From Desulfovibrionaceae bacterium (GTDB lineage Bacteria; Desulfobacterota; Desulfovibrionia; Desulfovibrionales; Desulfovibrionaceae), in the NCBI GenBank assembly GCA_016932995.1, contig JAFGBU010000038.1:1-55563 (forward strand): DNA of 55,563 nucleotides. Direction: 5' to 3'. The position numbers and the translations under genes are program-made. Below the pieces are notes generated by a model, which was not told the DNA's origin, did not search any database, and worked only from the letters and a program-made list of their open reading frames with translations. Positions 1 to 8,223 of the stretch are shown piece after piece (position 1 is the stretch's first letter; each line of letters opens with the position of its first letter).

Positions 1-1268
1 GAGACCAGGTCCTCCACGCCGGTGAACGGCCCGGCCGCGGCCACCCGGGCCTCGTCCCCGCCGTTGGCGGCCACGGCGAGCAGGACGTCGGTCACCCGCA
101 GCTTGTGCGGGGACACGGCCGGGACAAAGACCTGGCCCTCGGGGTCCTCGACCGGCAGGACCAGGCCCTGGGCCCCGAGGTCGCCCAGGACCTCGGCCAC
201 CAGCGAGCCGGGCACGCCCATGGCCGCGGCGACCTCGTCCACGTTGCCGGGCCGCTCGCCGTGCAGGAAGCGCCGGGCCAGGACGATCAGCGCCAAGAGG
301 GCGATCTTCTGCCTCTGCCGGGCGCTGACCCGGCCCAGGAAGCGCTGCCTGGTGTAGGACTTGATGTTCTGCACCGCGTAGCAGACCTCGGCGCCCAAGA
401 GCACGATGATCCAGCTTATGTACAGCCAGATCAAGAGCAGGGGCAGTTGGGCGAAGCTGCCGTAGATGGCGTTGTACTTGTGCATGCCTATCTGCCAGTT
501 GATGTACGCCCACTGGGCGGTCTGCCACAGGGCCCCGGCCAAAAGCCCGCCCAGGACCGCGCTGGCGAGCCTGACCCTGGTGTTGGGGATGAACGAGTAG
601 GCGAACACGAAGCCCATCCAGACCAGAAACAGCGGGGCCAGCTTGAGCAGGGCGGCCTCCAGCCAGCCCAGGGCCGAGACGCTTAATATCTGGCGCACGA
701 AGTCCTGCTTCTGAAGGGTCAGCGTGACGCTGGTCGCGATCACGACTATCACCGGGCAGACCAGGATGACCGAGAAGAAGTCCGTGAACTTGCGCCAGGG
801 CGTCCTGCCCCTGCGCACCCGCCAGATGGTGTTGAAGGCCTTTTCCACGGTCCCGACCATGGAGAACACGGTGACCAGCAGGAGCCCGACCCCGAGCCAG
901 CCCAGGGTCTTGACGTTGGTGTTGGCGATGTACTGGAGAATCGTGTCCGCGGTCTCGGCCCGGCCCGCGGTCAGGCGCAGGAGCAGGTCCCGGATGAAGG
1001 CCGCGTTCTGCAGGCCGAAGCCCTTGGAGATGGAGAAGGCCACCGCGACCAGGGGCACGATGGACAGGATGGTGGCAAAGGTCAGGGCCGCGGCCCGGAC
1101 CAGGCACTGGTCCTTGAGGAAGTTCCTGGCCACCAGGTAGCCGAAGCGGCTGACCGAGTCGGCCAGGCAGCTCAAGGACCTGCCCCCGCAGGAGTCCTCG
1201 GACCAGATGCGCGCCGAGAAGTACTCGGCGGCCTTTGAAATACGCTCCTTCAACCTGGAGGACGGCAT
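1..1268 (-). CDS. YihY/UPF0761-family inner membrane protein (3' end outside window)
   Basis: The reading frame is open from an ATG at 1268 to the left edge, about 422 codons, with no stop, so the C-terminus is missing. The N-terminal soluble stretch (about 50 residues) leads into the family's hallmark first membrane segment, AALTFATILSIVPLVAVAF (roughly residues 57-75), followed by several more hydrophobic helices. This fits the YihY/BrkB family, once misannotated as RNase BN, whose function is not established. Residues from about 340 on are soluble and read like a winged-helix domain (VDEVAAAMGVPGSLVAEVLGDL), an extension I associate with sulfate-reducer homologues. An AAAGGGG ribosome site precedes the ATG. 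The gene lies about 100 nt downstream of the AsmA-type gene and may be last in that operon. Confidence 0.8.
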   Translation of the reverse strand, partial: MPSSRLKERISKAAEYFSARIWSEDSCGGRSLSCLADSVSRFGYLVARNFLKDQCLVRAAALTFATILSIVPLVAVAFSISKGFGLQNAAFIRDLLLRLTAGRAETADTILQYIANTNVKTLGWLGVGLLLVTVFSMVGTVEKAFNTIWRVRRGRTPWRKFTDFFSVILVCPVIVVIATSVTLTLQKQDFVRQILSVSALGWLEAALLKLAPLFLVWMGFVFAYSFIPNTRVRLASAVLGGLLAGALWQTAQWAYINWQIGMHKYNAIYGSFAQLPLLLIWLYISWIIVLLGAEVCYAVQNIKSYTRQRFLGRVSARQRQKIALLALIVLARRFLHGERPGNVDEVAAAMGVPGSLVAEVLGDLGAQGLVLPVEDPEGQVFVPAVSPHKLRVTDVLLAVAANGGDEARVAAAGPFTGVEDLV

Positions 1269-1371
1269 GCGCGCCCCTTTGGACTGCGGCCCGCGGGCCT
1301 GGTGGTGCGGGTATATGATCTTTTTAAACCAGGCCAGGGTCCGGGGCAAGGCCGGCCCTTGGGCCCGGGGC

Positions 1372-4300
1372 TCAAAACAAAAGGTCGCGCAGAAACCTGA
1401 ACGAGCGCTGGGGCAGGGTCAGGATGTTCTTGGCGGTGTTGGTCAGCATCTTGCCCGGCGGGACCCTGACCTCGGGGTCGGAGAGCCTGCCGGCCATGGT
1501 GATGGGCACGTCCGGCGCGGCCACGAAGTCGAAGTACACGGTCACGTCGATGCTGTCCTCGGGCAGGCTGAAGCTGCCGCCGCCCGTGGACTTGAACAGG
1601 GTGGAGTCGAGCTTGAAGTCCTTGTTGCTGAACACCCCGTCCTTGACCTTGAAGTTGGCCGCGGCCCACTTGAACCCGGTGCGGCCGTCCGTTGCGCCCT
1701 CCTGCGCCGGGGCCTTGGAGAAGCGGTACGAGCCGTCCCTGATCCTGAACCCGGCGTCCCCGTCCAGGTGGTCCACGATGTCCCGGTCCGTGGCCCCGTC
1801 GCTGAACAGCTCGAACCACAGATCGGACTCGCCTCGGATATACTCGGCCCCGGCCAGGTCCTTCATGAACGGGCCCGCGGAAAAGCCGTTGCCCGAGATG
1901 TCGATCAGGACGTTCAGGGCCGTGGAAACGGCCTTTGCCGACAGGTCCGCCTTGAGCCTGCCGCCGTAGAAGTCAGCAGTAAGGCCGTTCAGGTTCAGCC
2001 GCCCCTTTTCGGCCGTGGCGTCGAAGCGCATGTCCGTGGCGGTCAGGCGGTGGTACTTGAAGCGCTTCACGGCCACGGAGCCGGCCAGGTTCAGACGCCT
2101 CAGGGCCTCCAGGGGCAGGGGCTCGGCCGGGCCGCGCCTGCGCGGCCCGGACTTGGCCTCGGCCTCGGGCTTCTTTTTGTCGGCCGGAAGATAGCGGTCC
2201 AGGTCCAGGGTCCCGGCCTGGAGCGCGAACACGTACCTGGGCCGCTCAAGGCCCTCGACGTTGATCTGGCCCTGAACCTCGGTCTGATCCAGGGTCAGGT
2301 TGAGCTTGGAGAGCACCGCGCCCTGGGCCGTGGCCGTGGCCTCGCACGAGCCGGACAGGCGGCCCCAGACCGCGGGGTCCGAGGGCTTGGGCGGGTTCAG
2401 GTCCAGGCCGGACAACAGCCCCTTGGGATCGGACCCGGGAACGCTGAGCCTGACCGTGACCTTCCAGTCGTCCTTGAAAAGCCTCTCGACCTCCAGGCCG
2501 CCGGTCGCCTCCAGGCCCAGGGCCGTAAGCGACAGCTCGGCCAGGCTGAGGCCGCGGGCCGCGGTGTCCAGCGAGGCCTTGGCGGACAGGACCGCGTCGG
2601 GCAGGGGCTTGAACACGAGGCCGCCCTTCTGGGAGGCCTTCAGGGCCGCGGCCTTGAGCTTCAGGGTCTTGAAGTCGCCGTCGGTGAGCGCCGGGCCATT
2701 CAGCTCGGCCGCGAACGAGCGGCCAGGGGCCCTGCCCGCGCAGCTCAGGTCAAGGGCGACCACATAGGCCAGATCATTGCCGGGCGTAAGGCCCATATCC
2801 GGCTTGAGCCGGGCGGTGAGCCTGGCCTTGGAGAACTCCAGCCCGGGCCAGGACTTGGCCGGGGCAACCGCGCCCTGGGCCAGGGCCAGGTCCAGGACCG
2901 CCGAGGTCCGGGCAAGGGCCATGAGCGCCGGGTCCTTGAGCCTGAAGGCGGTCCCGGGCATGGACAGGCTCAGATCGAGGTTTGCCCTGCCGCTCAGGCC
3001 CAGGTCCCGGGCCAGGGGCAGGGCCTTGGCCTCGGCCCCGGCGATCTTCAGGGCCGCGCTGAGCAGAACCGTCCTGGCCTCGTCCTGCGCCGGGCCGACC
3101 AGGCCCTTGAGCTCGGCGCTCAGGCTGCCGCCGAGGGCCTTGACCGGGTCCAGGGAGAGGCGCGCGCCGTCCGGGCCGGAGACAAGGCCCAGGCCCACGC
3201 GGCCCAGGTCCCTGGCCATGAGCCTGAGCGCGGCGACCTCGATGCGGCCCTCGGCCCTCAGGCCGTGGAACAGGTCGGGAAAGAAATCGCCGATCACAAA
3301 GGGCTCCGGGGTGATGAACAAGGGGATGTAGCGGTCCAGGTCCAGCTGGTCCACGCGCAGGTCAAAGACGTAGTCCGGCTGCCTGAAAAAACCCTTTGAG
3401 CTGATCGAGCCGCTGATCCTCGTGTCGTCCAGGACCAGGGTCAGGTCCTTGAAGTCCGCGGACTTGTCGTTCACCGAAAGCTCGGCGCAAAAGGCCGCCC
3501 TGCGCAGGACGTCCTTGGGCGCGTCCTTGAAGGCGTCCTTGAAGAAAAGACCGGCCAACTGCCTGGGGTCAAAGGGCTTGATCTCCAGACGGCCCTCGGC
3601 CGCGGGGTTTTCAAAGATGCGCTCGCCCTTGAAGTACCCGGACAGGTCCAGGCCCAGGGTCTTCATCCTGAAATCGGACAGGGCCAGGGTCTGGGCCCAG
3701 GGATCGAAGTCCAGGTTGGCCAGGAACTCGGCCTTGGGAGACGAGTCCGGGAGAAAACGGCCGCCCAGGAGCACGTGCAGAACGGCCTTGTCAATGGCCC
3801 CGGCCCTGTTGCCGGTCTCCAGGCTGCCCTGGAGCCGGACCCCGGCCGCGAGCTTGAGCAGCCGGGTGCGGAAATCGAAGTCCAGGGAAAAGGCCAGGGG
3901 CTCGCCGGGCACGAACATCCCGGTGCTCAGGTCCACCCCGCTCAGCCTGTAGCGCTGGCCGAGCCGGTCGTCCCTGAAGGAGAACGAGGCGTCCTCCAGC
4001 TTCAGGCCCAGGACGCTGACCTTGAGCGCCTCGGCCGACTCGACCGGCTTTGCCTGGCCCGGGCCGGGGCTCAAAAAGGAGAACAGGTCGCCCCAGTTGG
4101 TCCTGCCGTCGGCCAGCCGGACCAGGTTCACCTCCATGCCCTTCACGGTCACCGTGCTCAGGACGACCTCCCCGGACACAAGCGGCAGGAGCTTAACCGC
4201 GGCCGCCACGCCCCGGGCGCTGATGAAGCTCTCCAGGCCGAAATCCCGGCCGTCGCGAATCTCCACCGGCCCGGTCTCCACCCCGAGCCAGGGGTAGACG

Positions 4301-4500
4301 CTGACGCCCAAATCGCCCTTGAGCGCCACCTCGCGGCCCAAAAGACCCGACAGGGTCTCGGAGAGCTCGGACTTGAAGGCCTCGGAGTCCAGGTACAGGG
4401 ACGCGGCCGCGAGGCAGGCGCCGATGACCAGCCCCAAAGACACCAGGGCCGCCAAAAGCGTGTACAGGCGTCCGGGCCTGCGCCTTTGGGAACGGCTCAT
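1372..4500 (-). CDS. AsmA family protein
   Basis: A 1042-residue protein with one N-terminal membrane helix (about residues 12-34) and a very long periplasmic region of repeated beta-rich segments. It ends in an AsmA C-terminal-type domain (region of LNGLTADFYGGRLKADLS and the following 150 residues). AsmA/TamB/YhdP proteins are bridge-like proteins of the envelope linked to lipid transport or outer-membrane homeostasis; the exact role here is inference. The ATG at 4500 is chosen because it overlaps the stop of the DUF89 gene as ATGA (4497-4500), implying translational coupling. An in-frame start further upstream (4638) would add 46 Arg/Pro-rich residues before the membrane helix and is rejected. 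Confidence 0.85.
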   Translation of the reverse strand: MSRSQRRRPGRLYTLLAALVSLGLVIGACLAAASLYLDSEAFKSELSETLSGLLGREVALKGDLGVSVYPWLGVETGPVEIRDGRDFGLESFISARGVAAAVKLLPLVSGEVVLSTVTVKGMEVNLVRLADGRTNWGDLFSFLSPGPGQAKPVESAEALKVSVLGLKLEDASFSFRDDRLGQRYRLSGVDLSTGMFVPGEPLAFSLDFDFRTRLLKLAAGVRLQGSLETGNRAGAIDKAVLHVLLGGRFLPDSSPKAEFLANLDFDPWAQTLALSDFRMKTLGLDLSGYFKGERIFENPAAEGRLEIKPFDPRQLAGLFFKDAFKDAPKDVLRRAAFCAELSVNDKSADFKDLTLVLDDTRISGSISSKGFFRQPDYVFDLRVDQLDLDRYIPLFITPEPFVIGDFFPDLFHGLRAEGRIEVAALRLMARDLGRVGLGLVSGPDGARLSLDPVKALGGSLSAELKGLVGPAQDEARTVLLSAALKIAGAEAKALPLARDLGLSGRANLDLSLSMPGTAFRLKDPALMALARTSAVLDLALAQGAVAPAKSWPGLEFSKARLTARLKPDMGLTPGNDLAYVVALDLSCAGRAPGRSFAAELNGPALTDGDFKTLKLKAAALKASQKGGLVFKPLPDAVLSAKASLDTAARGLSLAELSLTALGLEATGGLEVERLFKDDWKVTVRLSVPGSDPKGLLSGLDLNPPKPSDPAVWGRLSGSCEATATAQGAVLSKLNLTLDQTEVQGQINVEGLERPRYVFALQAGTLDLDRYLPADKKKPEAEAKSGPRRRGPAEPLPLEALRRLNLAGSVAVKRFKYHRLTATDMRFDATAEKGRLNLNGLTADFYGGRLKADLSAKAVSTALNVLIDISGNGFSAGPFMKDLAGAEYIRGESDLWFELFSDGATDRDIVDHLDGDAGFRIRDGSYRFSKAPAQEGATDGRTGFKWAAANFKVKDGVFSNKDFKLDSTLFKSTGGGSFSLPEDSIDVTVYFDFVAAPDVPITMAGRLSDPEVRVPPGKMLTNTAKNILTLPQRSFRFLRDLLF

Positions 4501-5390
4501 GGGCTCCCGGCCGGCTGCGGCGCGCCCTGCGCGGCGGGGTCGCCGGAATAGAGGAATACGGAGCGCCCCTGGGGCTGGCCGGTCAATCCGGCGACCACCG
4601 GGCACTTGACCTTGAAGGCGAAAAACACCTCCGGCCACCTGTCGCTCAGGGCCTCGAAATTGCCCTGGCCCTTGCTGAGCACGACCCGCGCCCCGCGCAA
4701 GCGCTCGACGAACCCGGCGGAGCAGCGCTCAAGCACCGCGCCGGGCGTGTCCGCGCCCGAGGAGACCACCTCGCAGAGCCTGTCCATGCCGACCATCCTG
4801 GCGTCGGCCATGGTCGCGTCGTTGAGCACCGGCCTGCCCCGCACAGCGTAGCACACCCGGCAGCCGTGATCCATGAGCGCCTCCACGAGCAGGACGTCCA
4901 GGCCGATCTCGCCGGCGTTGTCGCCGATGATCATGACCGTCACGCCCGGGCCCAGGCGGGAGCGGAAGGACTCCAGGGTCCGGGCGTCGATGTCCCGGGA
5001 CAAGCTCCTGAGACAGGACTCCCAGTCGAACTCCGCGGCCACCCCGCAGTCGATGAAGTTGCCGATGATGGACACCTCCAGGGCCGCGGCCAGGGGGTCC
5101 CCGGCCCTGGCCACGCTCCGCCTCAGGCCGGGCAGAAGGCCCAGGACCCGCTCGTTGGCCGCGCGCTTCTCGGCCTCGAACACGTCCCCGCACCCGGTGA
5201 TCTCGGCGATGAGATTGTAAAGCTCCCCGGCCAGGGCCGGGGGAGGCTGCGAGAGGTCCAGGTCCTGGAGCCTGGAGGCCCAGGCCGAGAGGACCCGGAA
5301 ATGCGTCTCGGGGTCGTGCGGCACGGCCAGCCTGGCCCCGGCCAGGGCCTGGCGCATGAAGCAGACCACGCAGTCAAGACTGGTTTGCAT
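4497..5390 (-). CDS. DUF89 (ARMT1-like) family protein, putative damage-control phosphatase
   Basis: 297 residues. The start at 5390 gives the N-terminus MQTSLDCVVCFMRQAL, which matches the typical DUF89 opening of paired cysteines followed by RQAL; the open frame further upstream does not resemble the family. The metal-binding signature GDNAGEIGLD is at about residues 156-165 (D157, N158 and E161), and a second conserved block, SKGQGNFEAL, lies nearer the C-terminus. Characterised members are metal-dependent phosphatases acting on damaged phosphometabolites, so a house-cleaning phosphatase is a reasonable but unproven role. It overlaps the AsmA-type gene by 4 nt. It is divergent from the DUF5320-MinD operon, with a 282-nt shared upstream region. 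Confidence 0.82.
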   Translation of the reverse strand: MQTSLDCVVCFMRQALAGARLAVPHDPETHFRVLSAWASRLQDLDLSQPPPALAGELYNLIAEITGCGDVFEAEKRAANERVLGLLPGLRRSVARAGDPLAAALEVSIIGNFIDCGVAAEFDWESCLRSLSRDIDARTLESFRSRLGPGVTVMIIGDNAGEIGLDVLLVEALMDHGCRVCYAVRGRPVLNDATMADARMVGMDRLCEVVSSGADTPGAVLERCSAGFVERLRGARVVLSKGQGNFEALSDRWPEVFFAFKVKCPVVAGLTGQPQGRSVFLYSGDPAAQGAPQPAGSP

Positions 5391-5578
5391 ATCCTGGACT
5401 TCCGGTTGCAGGGCCTCGTTGTCTTGTCGCCGAAGCGGGGCGCAACAAACCTTCCGCTCTCGGCAATATGAATCCAAGGGCCTGGTTTGGCAACCTCGGC
5501 CCAGGGAAGAAAAATCGCCCTGGCCGGGCCGGACCCGGCGCATAATTAGCCGAAAAACACGCCGCTCAGGCCTGCCGT

Positions 5579-5652
5579 AAATTCAACTTCTTAAAATACA
5601 AAGACAAATTCAATGGCACATGGCTTGCTTTTAACTAATCGCCATTGAATTT
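5579..5652. repeat. Three copies of AAATTCAA flanking the sigma54 promoter; 12-bp inverted repeat
   Basis: AAATTCAA occurs at 5579-5586 and 5606-5613 in direct orientation and at 5645-5652 inverted (TTGAATTT). The latter two extend to a perfect 12-bp inverted repeat, AAATTCAATGGC (5606-5617) and GCCATTGAATTT (5641-5652), separated by 23 nt. The left arm overlaps the -24 element and the right arm falls at the predicted start of the transcript. This looks like an operator or activator site for a dedicated regulator. No regulator gene lies nearby in the window. Confidence 0.7.
5614..5629 (+). promoter_or_regulatory. sigma54 (-24/-12) promoter of the DUF5320-MinD operon
   Basis: TGGCAC (5614-5619), five bases, then TTGCT (5625-5629). 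This matches the sigma54 consensus TGGCAC-N5-TTGCW at every fixed position. Transcription should begin about 12 nt past the GC, near 5640, leaving a leader of about 33 nt that contains the AAGGAGG ribosome site of the first gene. Confidence 0.85.
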
Positions 5653-5672
5653 AAAAGCAAGGAGGCATAGAC

Positions 5673-5978
5673 ATGCCGGGATTTGACATGACCGGACCGC
5701 TGGGTCAGGGACCCATGACCGGACGGGGGGCCGGACGCTGCTCGGGCCAGGCCGGCCAGGGGCGCGGCCCTGGATTCGGACGCGGCCTTGGATTCAGGCG
5801 CGGATTTGGGCCGGGCCGCGGCCTTGGATTCGGACGCGGCCTCGGGCGGGGCGGCTTCGGCCTGCAGCAGGCCGGGGACCTTTCCGGGCCCAGCAACAAG
5901 GACCTCAGGGACAGGCTCGACTGGCTGGAGTCCGAGGCGGCCAGGATAAGGGAACAACTGAACAGCCAAAACGGCTAA
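5673..5978 (+). CDS. DUF5320 domain-containing protein
   Basis: 101 residues beginning MPGFDMTGPLGQGPMTGRG, the diagnostic opening of DUF5320 proteins. The middle (about residues 24-65) is a low-complexity run of Gly, Arg and Phe repeats. The C-terminal 30 residues (DLRDRLDWLESEAARIREQL) are a predicted short amphipathic helix or coiled coil. DUF5320 has no assigned activity but commonly sits next to MinD-like Fe-S ATPases and NifX/NifB-type proteins in anaerobes, as here. The ATG is preceded by AAGGAGG at a good distance and lies directly behind the sigma54 promoter. A strong hairpin follows the stop codon. Confidence 0.85.
   Translation: MPGFDMTGPLGQGPMTGRGAGRCSGQAGQGRGPGFGRGLGFRRGFGPGRGLGFGRGLGRGGFGLQQAGDLSGPSNKDLRDRLDWLESEAARIREQLNSQNG
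5767..5850 (+). repeat. Imperfect tandem repeats encoding the Gly/Arg/Phe tract
   Basis: Units built on GGATTCGGACGCGGCCTTGG recur around 5772-5790, 5790-5808 and 5825-5843 inside the DUF5320 gene. They encode alternating Gly-Phe-Gly-Arg-Gly-Leu motifs. The DNA-level similarity suggests recent tandem duplication. Confidence 0.6.
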
Positions 5979-5981
5979 CCC

Positions 5982-6018
5982 ACCCGGCCCGGGCGAGGTT
6001 CAAAGGCCCGGGCCGGGT
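5982..6018 (+). terminator. Strong hairpin between DUF5320 and the first MinD ATPase (attenuator-like)
   Basis: A perfect 13-bp stem, ACCCGGCCCGGGC (5982-5994) with GCCCGGGCCGGGT (6006-6018), and an 11-nt loop, followed by a short CTTTC. It starts 4 nt after the DUF5320 stop. The weak T-run suggests partial termination or an mRNA-stabilising element that lets the first gene be expressed above the rest. Confidence 0.55.
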
Positions 6019-6047
6019 CTTTCAGCGGCCCAAAGGAAGGCCATACG

Positions 6048-6914
6048 ATGCGCATCGCCATAGCCAGCGGCAAGGGCGGGACAGGCAAAACCACGGTGGC
6101 CGCGAACCTGGCCCGGGTGTTCAGCGACCAGGGCAAAAAGGTCTGCTTCGTGGACTGCGACGTGGAGGAGCCCAACGCCCATTTCTTTCTCAAGCCCGAG
6201 CTCGGGCCCGAGCGCGAGGAGTACGTGCCCGTGCCCGAGGTGGACATGGACAAATGCCTGGGCGCCGAGTGCCGCAAGTGCATCGAGCTCTGCCGCTTCA
6301 AGTCCCTGATCTGGATGGCCGACCAGGTCATGTCCTTTCCGGAGCTCTGCCACGGCTGTGGCCTGTGCCAGCTGGCCTGCCCGGCCCGGGCCATAGGCGA
6401 GACCACCCGGCTCATCGGGACCTCGGCCAGCGGCAGGGCCGGGGACATAGACTTCCACATGGGCCTGCTGCGCATCGGCGAGGCCATGGCCCCGCCGCTC
6501 ATCAAGGCGGTCAAGGCCAGGGCCGAACGGGCGGACATCGAGATTTTGGACTGCCCGCCGGGCACCTCCTGCCCGGTGGTCGAGTCCATGCAGGACGTGG
6601 ATTACGCCCTGCTGGTGGCCGAACCCACGCCGTTCGGGCTGCACGACCTGGGCCTGGCGGTCAACCTGATGCGCAAGCTCGGCCTGCGCTTCGGCGCGGC
6701 CGTGAACCGGGCGGGCATGGGCGACGGCCGGGTCGAGGACTATCTCGAACACGAGGCCGTGCCCCTGCTGGGAAGCCTGCCCCACACCCAAGAGGCCGCG
6801 GCCGCGTACTCCAGGGGCGAGCTCCTGGTCGAGGCCCTGCCGGAGTTCAGGGGACGCTACGAATCCATGGCCCGGGCATTGCTGCAGCAGGCCGACGGGG
6901 AGGCCGAGGCATGA
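6048..6914 (+). CDS. MinD-superfamily P-loop ATPase with inserted ferredoxin domain (first of pair)
   Basis: 288 residues. The deviant Walker A motif SGKGGTGKTT is at about residues 7-16, and DCDVEEPNAH and LDCPPGTSCP correspond to the switch and Walker B regions. Between them (about residues 68-110) is a two-cluster ferredoxin insert. The second cluster is regular (CHGCGLCQLACP). The first is CLGAECRKCIELC, with four rather than two residues between the first two cysteines. Homologues in Desulfovibrio belong to the orange-protein (ORP) loci; a role in ATP-driven Fe-S or metal-cofactor handling is inferred. GGAAGG precedes the ATG. The stop overlaps the next start as ATGA, so the two ATPases are probably made in equal amounts and may form a heterodimer. 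Confidence 0.88.
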   Translation: MRIAIASGKGGTGKTTVAANLARVFSDQGKKVCFVDCDVEEPNAHFFLKPELGPEREEYVPVPEVDMDKCLGAECRKCIELCRFKSLIWMADQVMSFPELCHGCGLCQLACPARAIGETTRLIGTSASGRAGDIDFHMGLLRIGEAMAPPLIKAVKARAERADIEILDCPPGTSCPVVESMQDVDYALLVAEPTPFGLHDLGLAVNLMRKLGLRFGAAVNRAGMGDGRVEDYLEHEAVPLLGSLPHTQEAAAAYSRGELLVEALPEFRGRYESMARALLQQADGEAEA

Positions 6915-7768
6915 AACAGCTCGTGGTCGTGAGCGGCAAGGGCGGAACCGGCAAGACCAGCCTGACCGCGGCCCTGGCCGGGCTGGGCCCGAAAAAGGTC
7001 CTGGCCGACTGCGACGTGGACGCGGCCGACCTGCACCTGGTCCTGCACCCGGAGGTCCTTGAAAAGCAGGACTTCTACAGCGGCGAGCTGCCGGTCCGGG
7101 ACCCGGACCGGTGCACCTCCTGCGGCCTGTGCCTGGAGCACTGCCGGTTCGGCGCGATCAGCGAGGACTTCCGCATCCTGCCCGAGCACTGCGAGGGCTG
7201 CGCGGTCTGCGCCTTTGTCTGCCCGACCGGGGCCGTGGAAATGCGCCGGCGGCACTGCGGCTTCCAGTACCGCTCCAAGACGCGCTTCGGGACCATGATC
7301 CACGCCGAGCTGGGCACGGGCCAGGAGAACTCGGGCAAGCTGGTGACCTCGGTGCGCAACGCGGCCATGGAGCAGGCCCAGGCCGAGGGCGCGGACCTGG
7401 TGCTCGTGGACGGCTCGCCCGGGGTCGGCTGCCCGGTCATCGCCTCGCTGACCAACACCGACGCGGCCGTGTTCGTGGCCGAGCCCACGGTCTCCGCGAT
7501 CCACGACCTGAAAAGGGTCCACGCCCTGGCCAAATACTTCAAGATCCCGGGCCTGGCGATCATCAACAAGACGGGCATAAACCCCGGGCTGGAGGAGGAA
7601 ATCCGCGCCTTCTGCGCCGCGGAGGACATCCCCGTGGCCGGGGCCCTGCCCTACGACATGGCGGTGACCAAGGCCCAGATCCTCGGCCAGACCATCGTCG
7701 AGTACGACCCGAACGGCCTCGGCCGCCTGGTCCAAGACATCTGGGACACCATAGCCGCAAACCTCTAA
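6911..7768 (+). CDS. MinD-superfamily P-loop ATPase with inserted ferredoxin domain (second of pair)
   Basis: 285 residues, paralogous to the preceding gene. Walker A SGKGGTGKTS lies within the first 18 residues, and DCDVDAADLH and LVDGSPGVGCP follow the same plan. The inserted ferredoxin has two canonical cysteine sets, CTSCGLCLEHC and CEGCAVCAFVCPTG (about residues 67-103), enough for two [4Fe-4S] clusters. The ATG at 6911 overlaps the upstream TGA by 4 nt. A tandem pair of such ATPases is typical of anaerobes, next to DUF5320, NifX/ORP or CGGC genes. The substrate of the ATPase cycle is unknown. Confidence 0.88.
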   Translation: MKQLVVVSGKGGTGKTSLTAALAGLGPKKVLADCDVDAADLHLVLHPEVLEKQDFYSGELPVRDPDRCTSCGLCLEHCRFGAISEDFRILPEHCEGCAVCAFVCPTGAVEMRRRHCGFQYRSKTRFGTMIHAELGTGQENSGKLVTSVRNAAMEQAQAEGADLVLVDGSPGVGCPVIASLTNTDAAVFVAEPTVSAIHDLKRVHALAKYFKIPGLAIINKTGINPGLEEEIRAFCAAEDIPVAGALPYDMAVTKAQILGQTIVEYDPNGLGRLVQDIWDTIAANL

Positions 7769-7847
7769 TCCTCAACCGAACAGGCTAAAAGCCGCATCAG
7801 CGGCGGGTCAAGCATTGGAAGCAACGTCAACAAGAGAGGAGACGGCC

Positions 7848-8213
7848 ATGGAAAAGATCCTGATCATCGGCTGCCGGCACATTGAAAACGAGATCTGCAT
7901 CGGCTGTTCGAGGTGCATGGTGGGCTTCAACCGCAGGGAGGGCGAGTTCGCGGCCTACGGCCCGGACGCCCAGCTCATCGGCATCCTCAGCTGCGGCGGC
8001 TGCCCGGGCTCGGGCGTGGTCGTGCGCATGGCCCAAATGAAGCTCTGGAACGCGCCCATGAAGGAAATCCCGACCAAGATCCACATCGCGCCGTGCATGC
8101 TGCACAACTGTCCCAACAAGGAGACATTGGTCCCCAAGATCAAGGCCAAGGCCGGGGTGGAGGTCATCGAGGGCACCCACCCCTATCTGCCGGAAAACAT
8201 CTTCGCCCAATAG
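7848..8213 (+). CDS. CGGC domain-containing protein
   Basis: 121 residues. The family name motif appears as SCGGCPGSG near residues 46-54, and there are two further cysteine patches, CIGCSRC (about residues 17-23) and APCMLHNCP (about 83-91). The cysteine content suggests metal or Fe-S binding; family function is unassigned. The ATG at 7848 is preferred over an in-frame ATG 33 nt upstream because GAGAGGAG sits just before it and the protein then opens directly into the conserved beta strand EKILIIGC. It is 79 nt after the second ATPase and 10 nt before the FmdB-like gene, so probably cotranscribed. Confidence 0.8.
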   Translation: MEKILIIGCRHIENEICIGCSRCMVGFNRREGEFAAYGPDAQLIGILSCGGCPGSGVVVRMAQMKLWNAPMKEIPTKIHIAPCMLHNCPNKETLVPKIKAKAGVEVIEGTHPYLPENIFAQ

Positions 8214-8223
8214 GAGGGGCTAA

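Noticed and set aside
1207-3399. 730-codon plus-strand frame opposite the AsmA-type gene
   Set aside because: Low-complexity Gly/Gln/Val translation with no signature; a GC-driven shadow.
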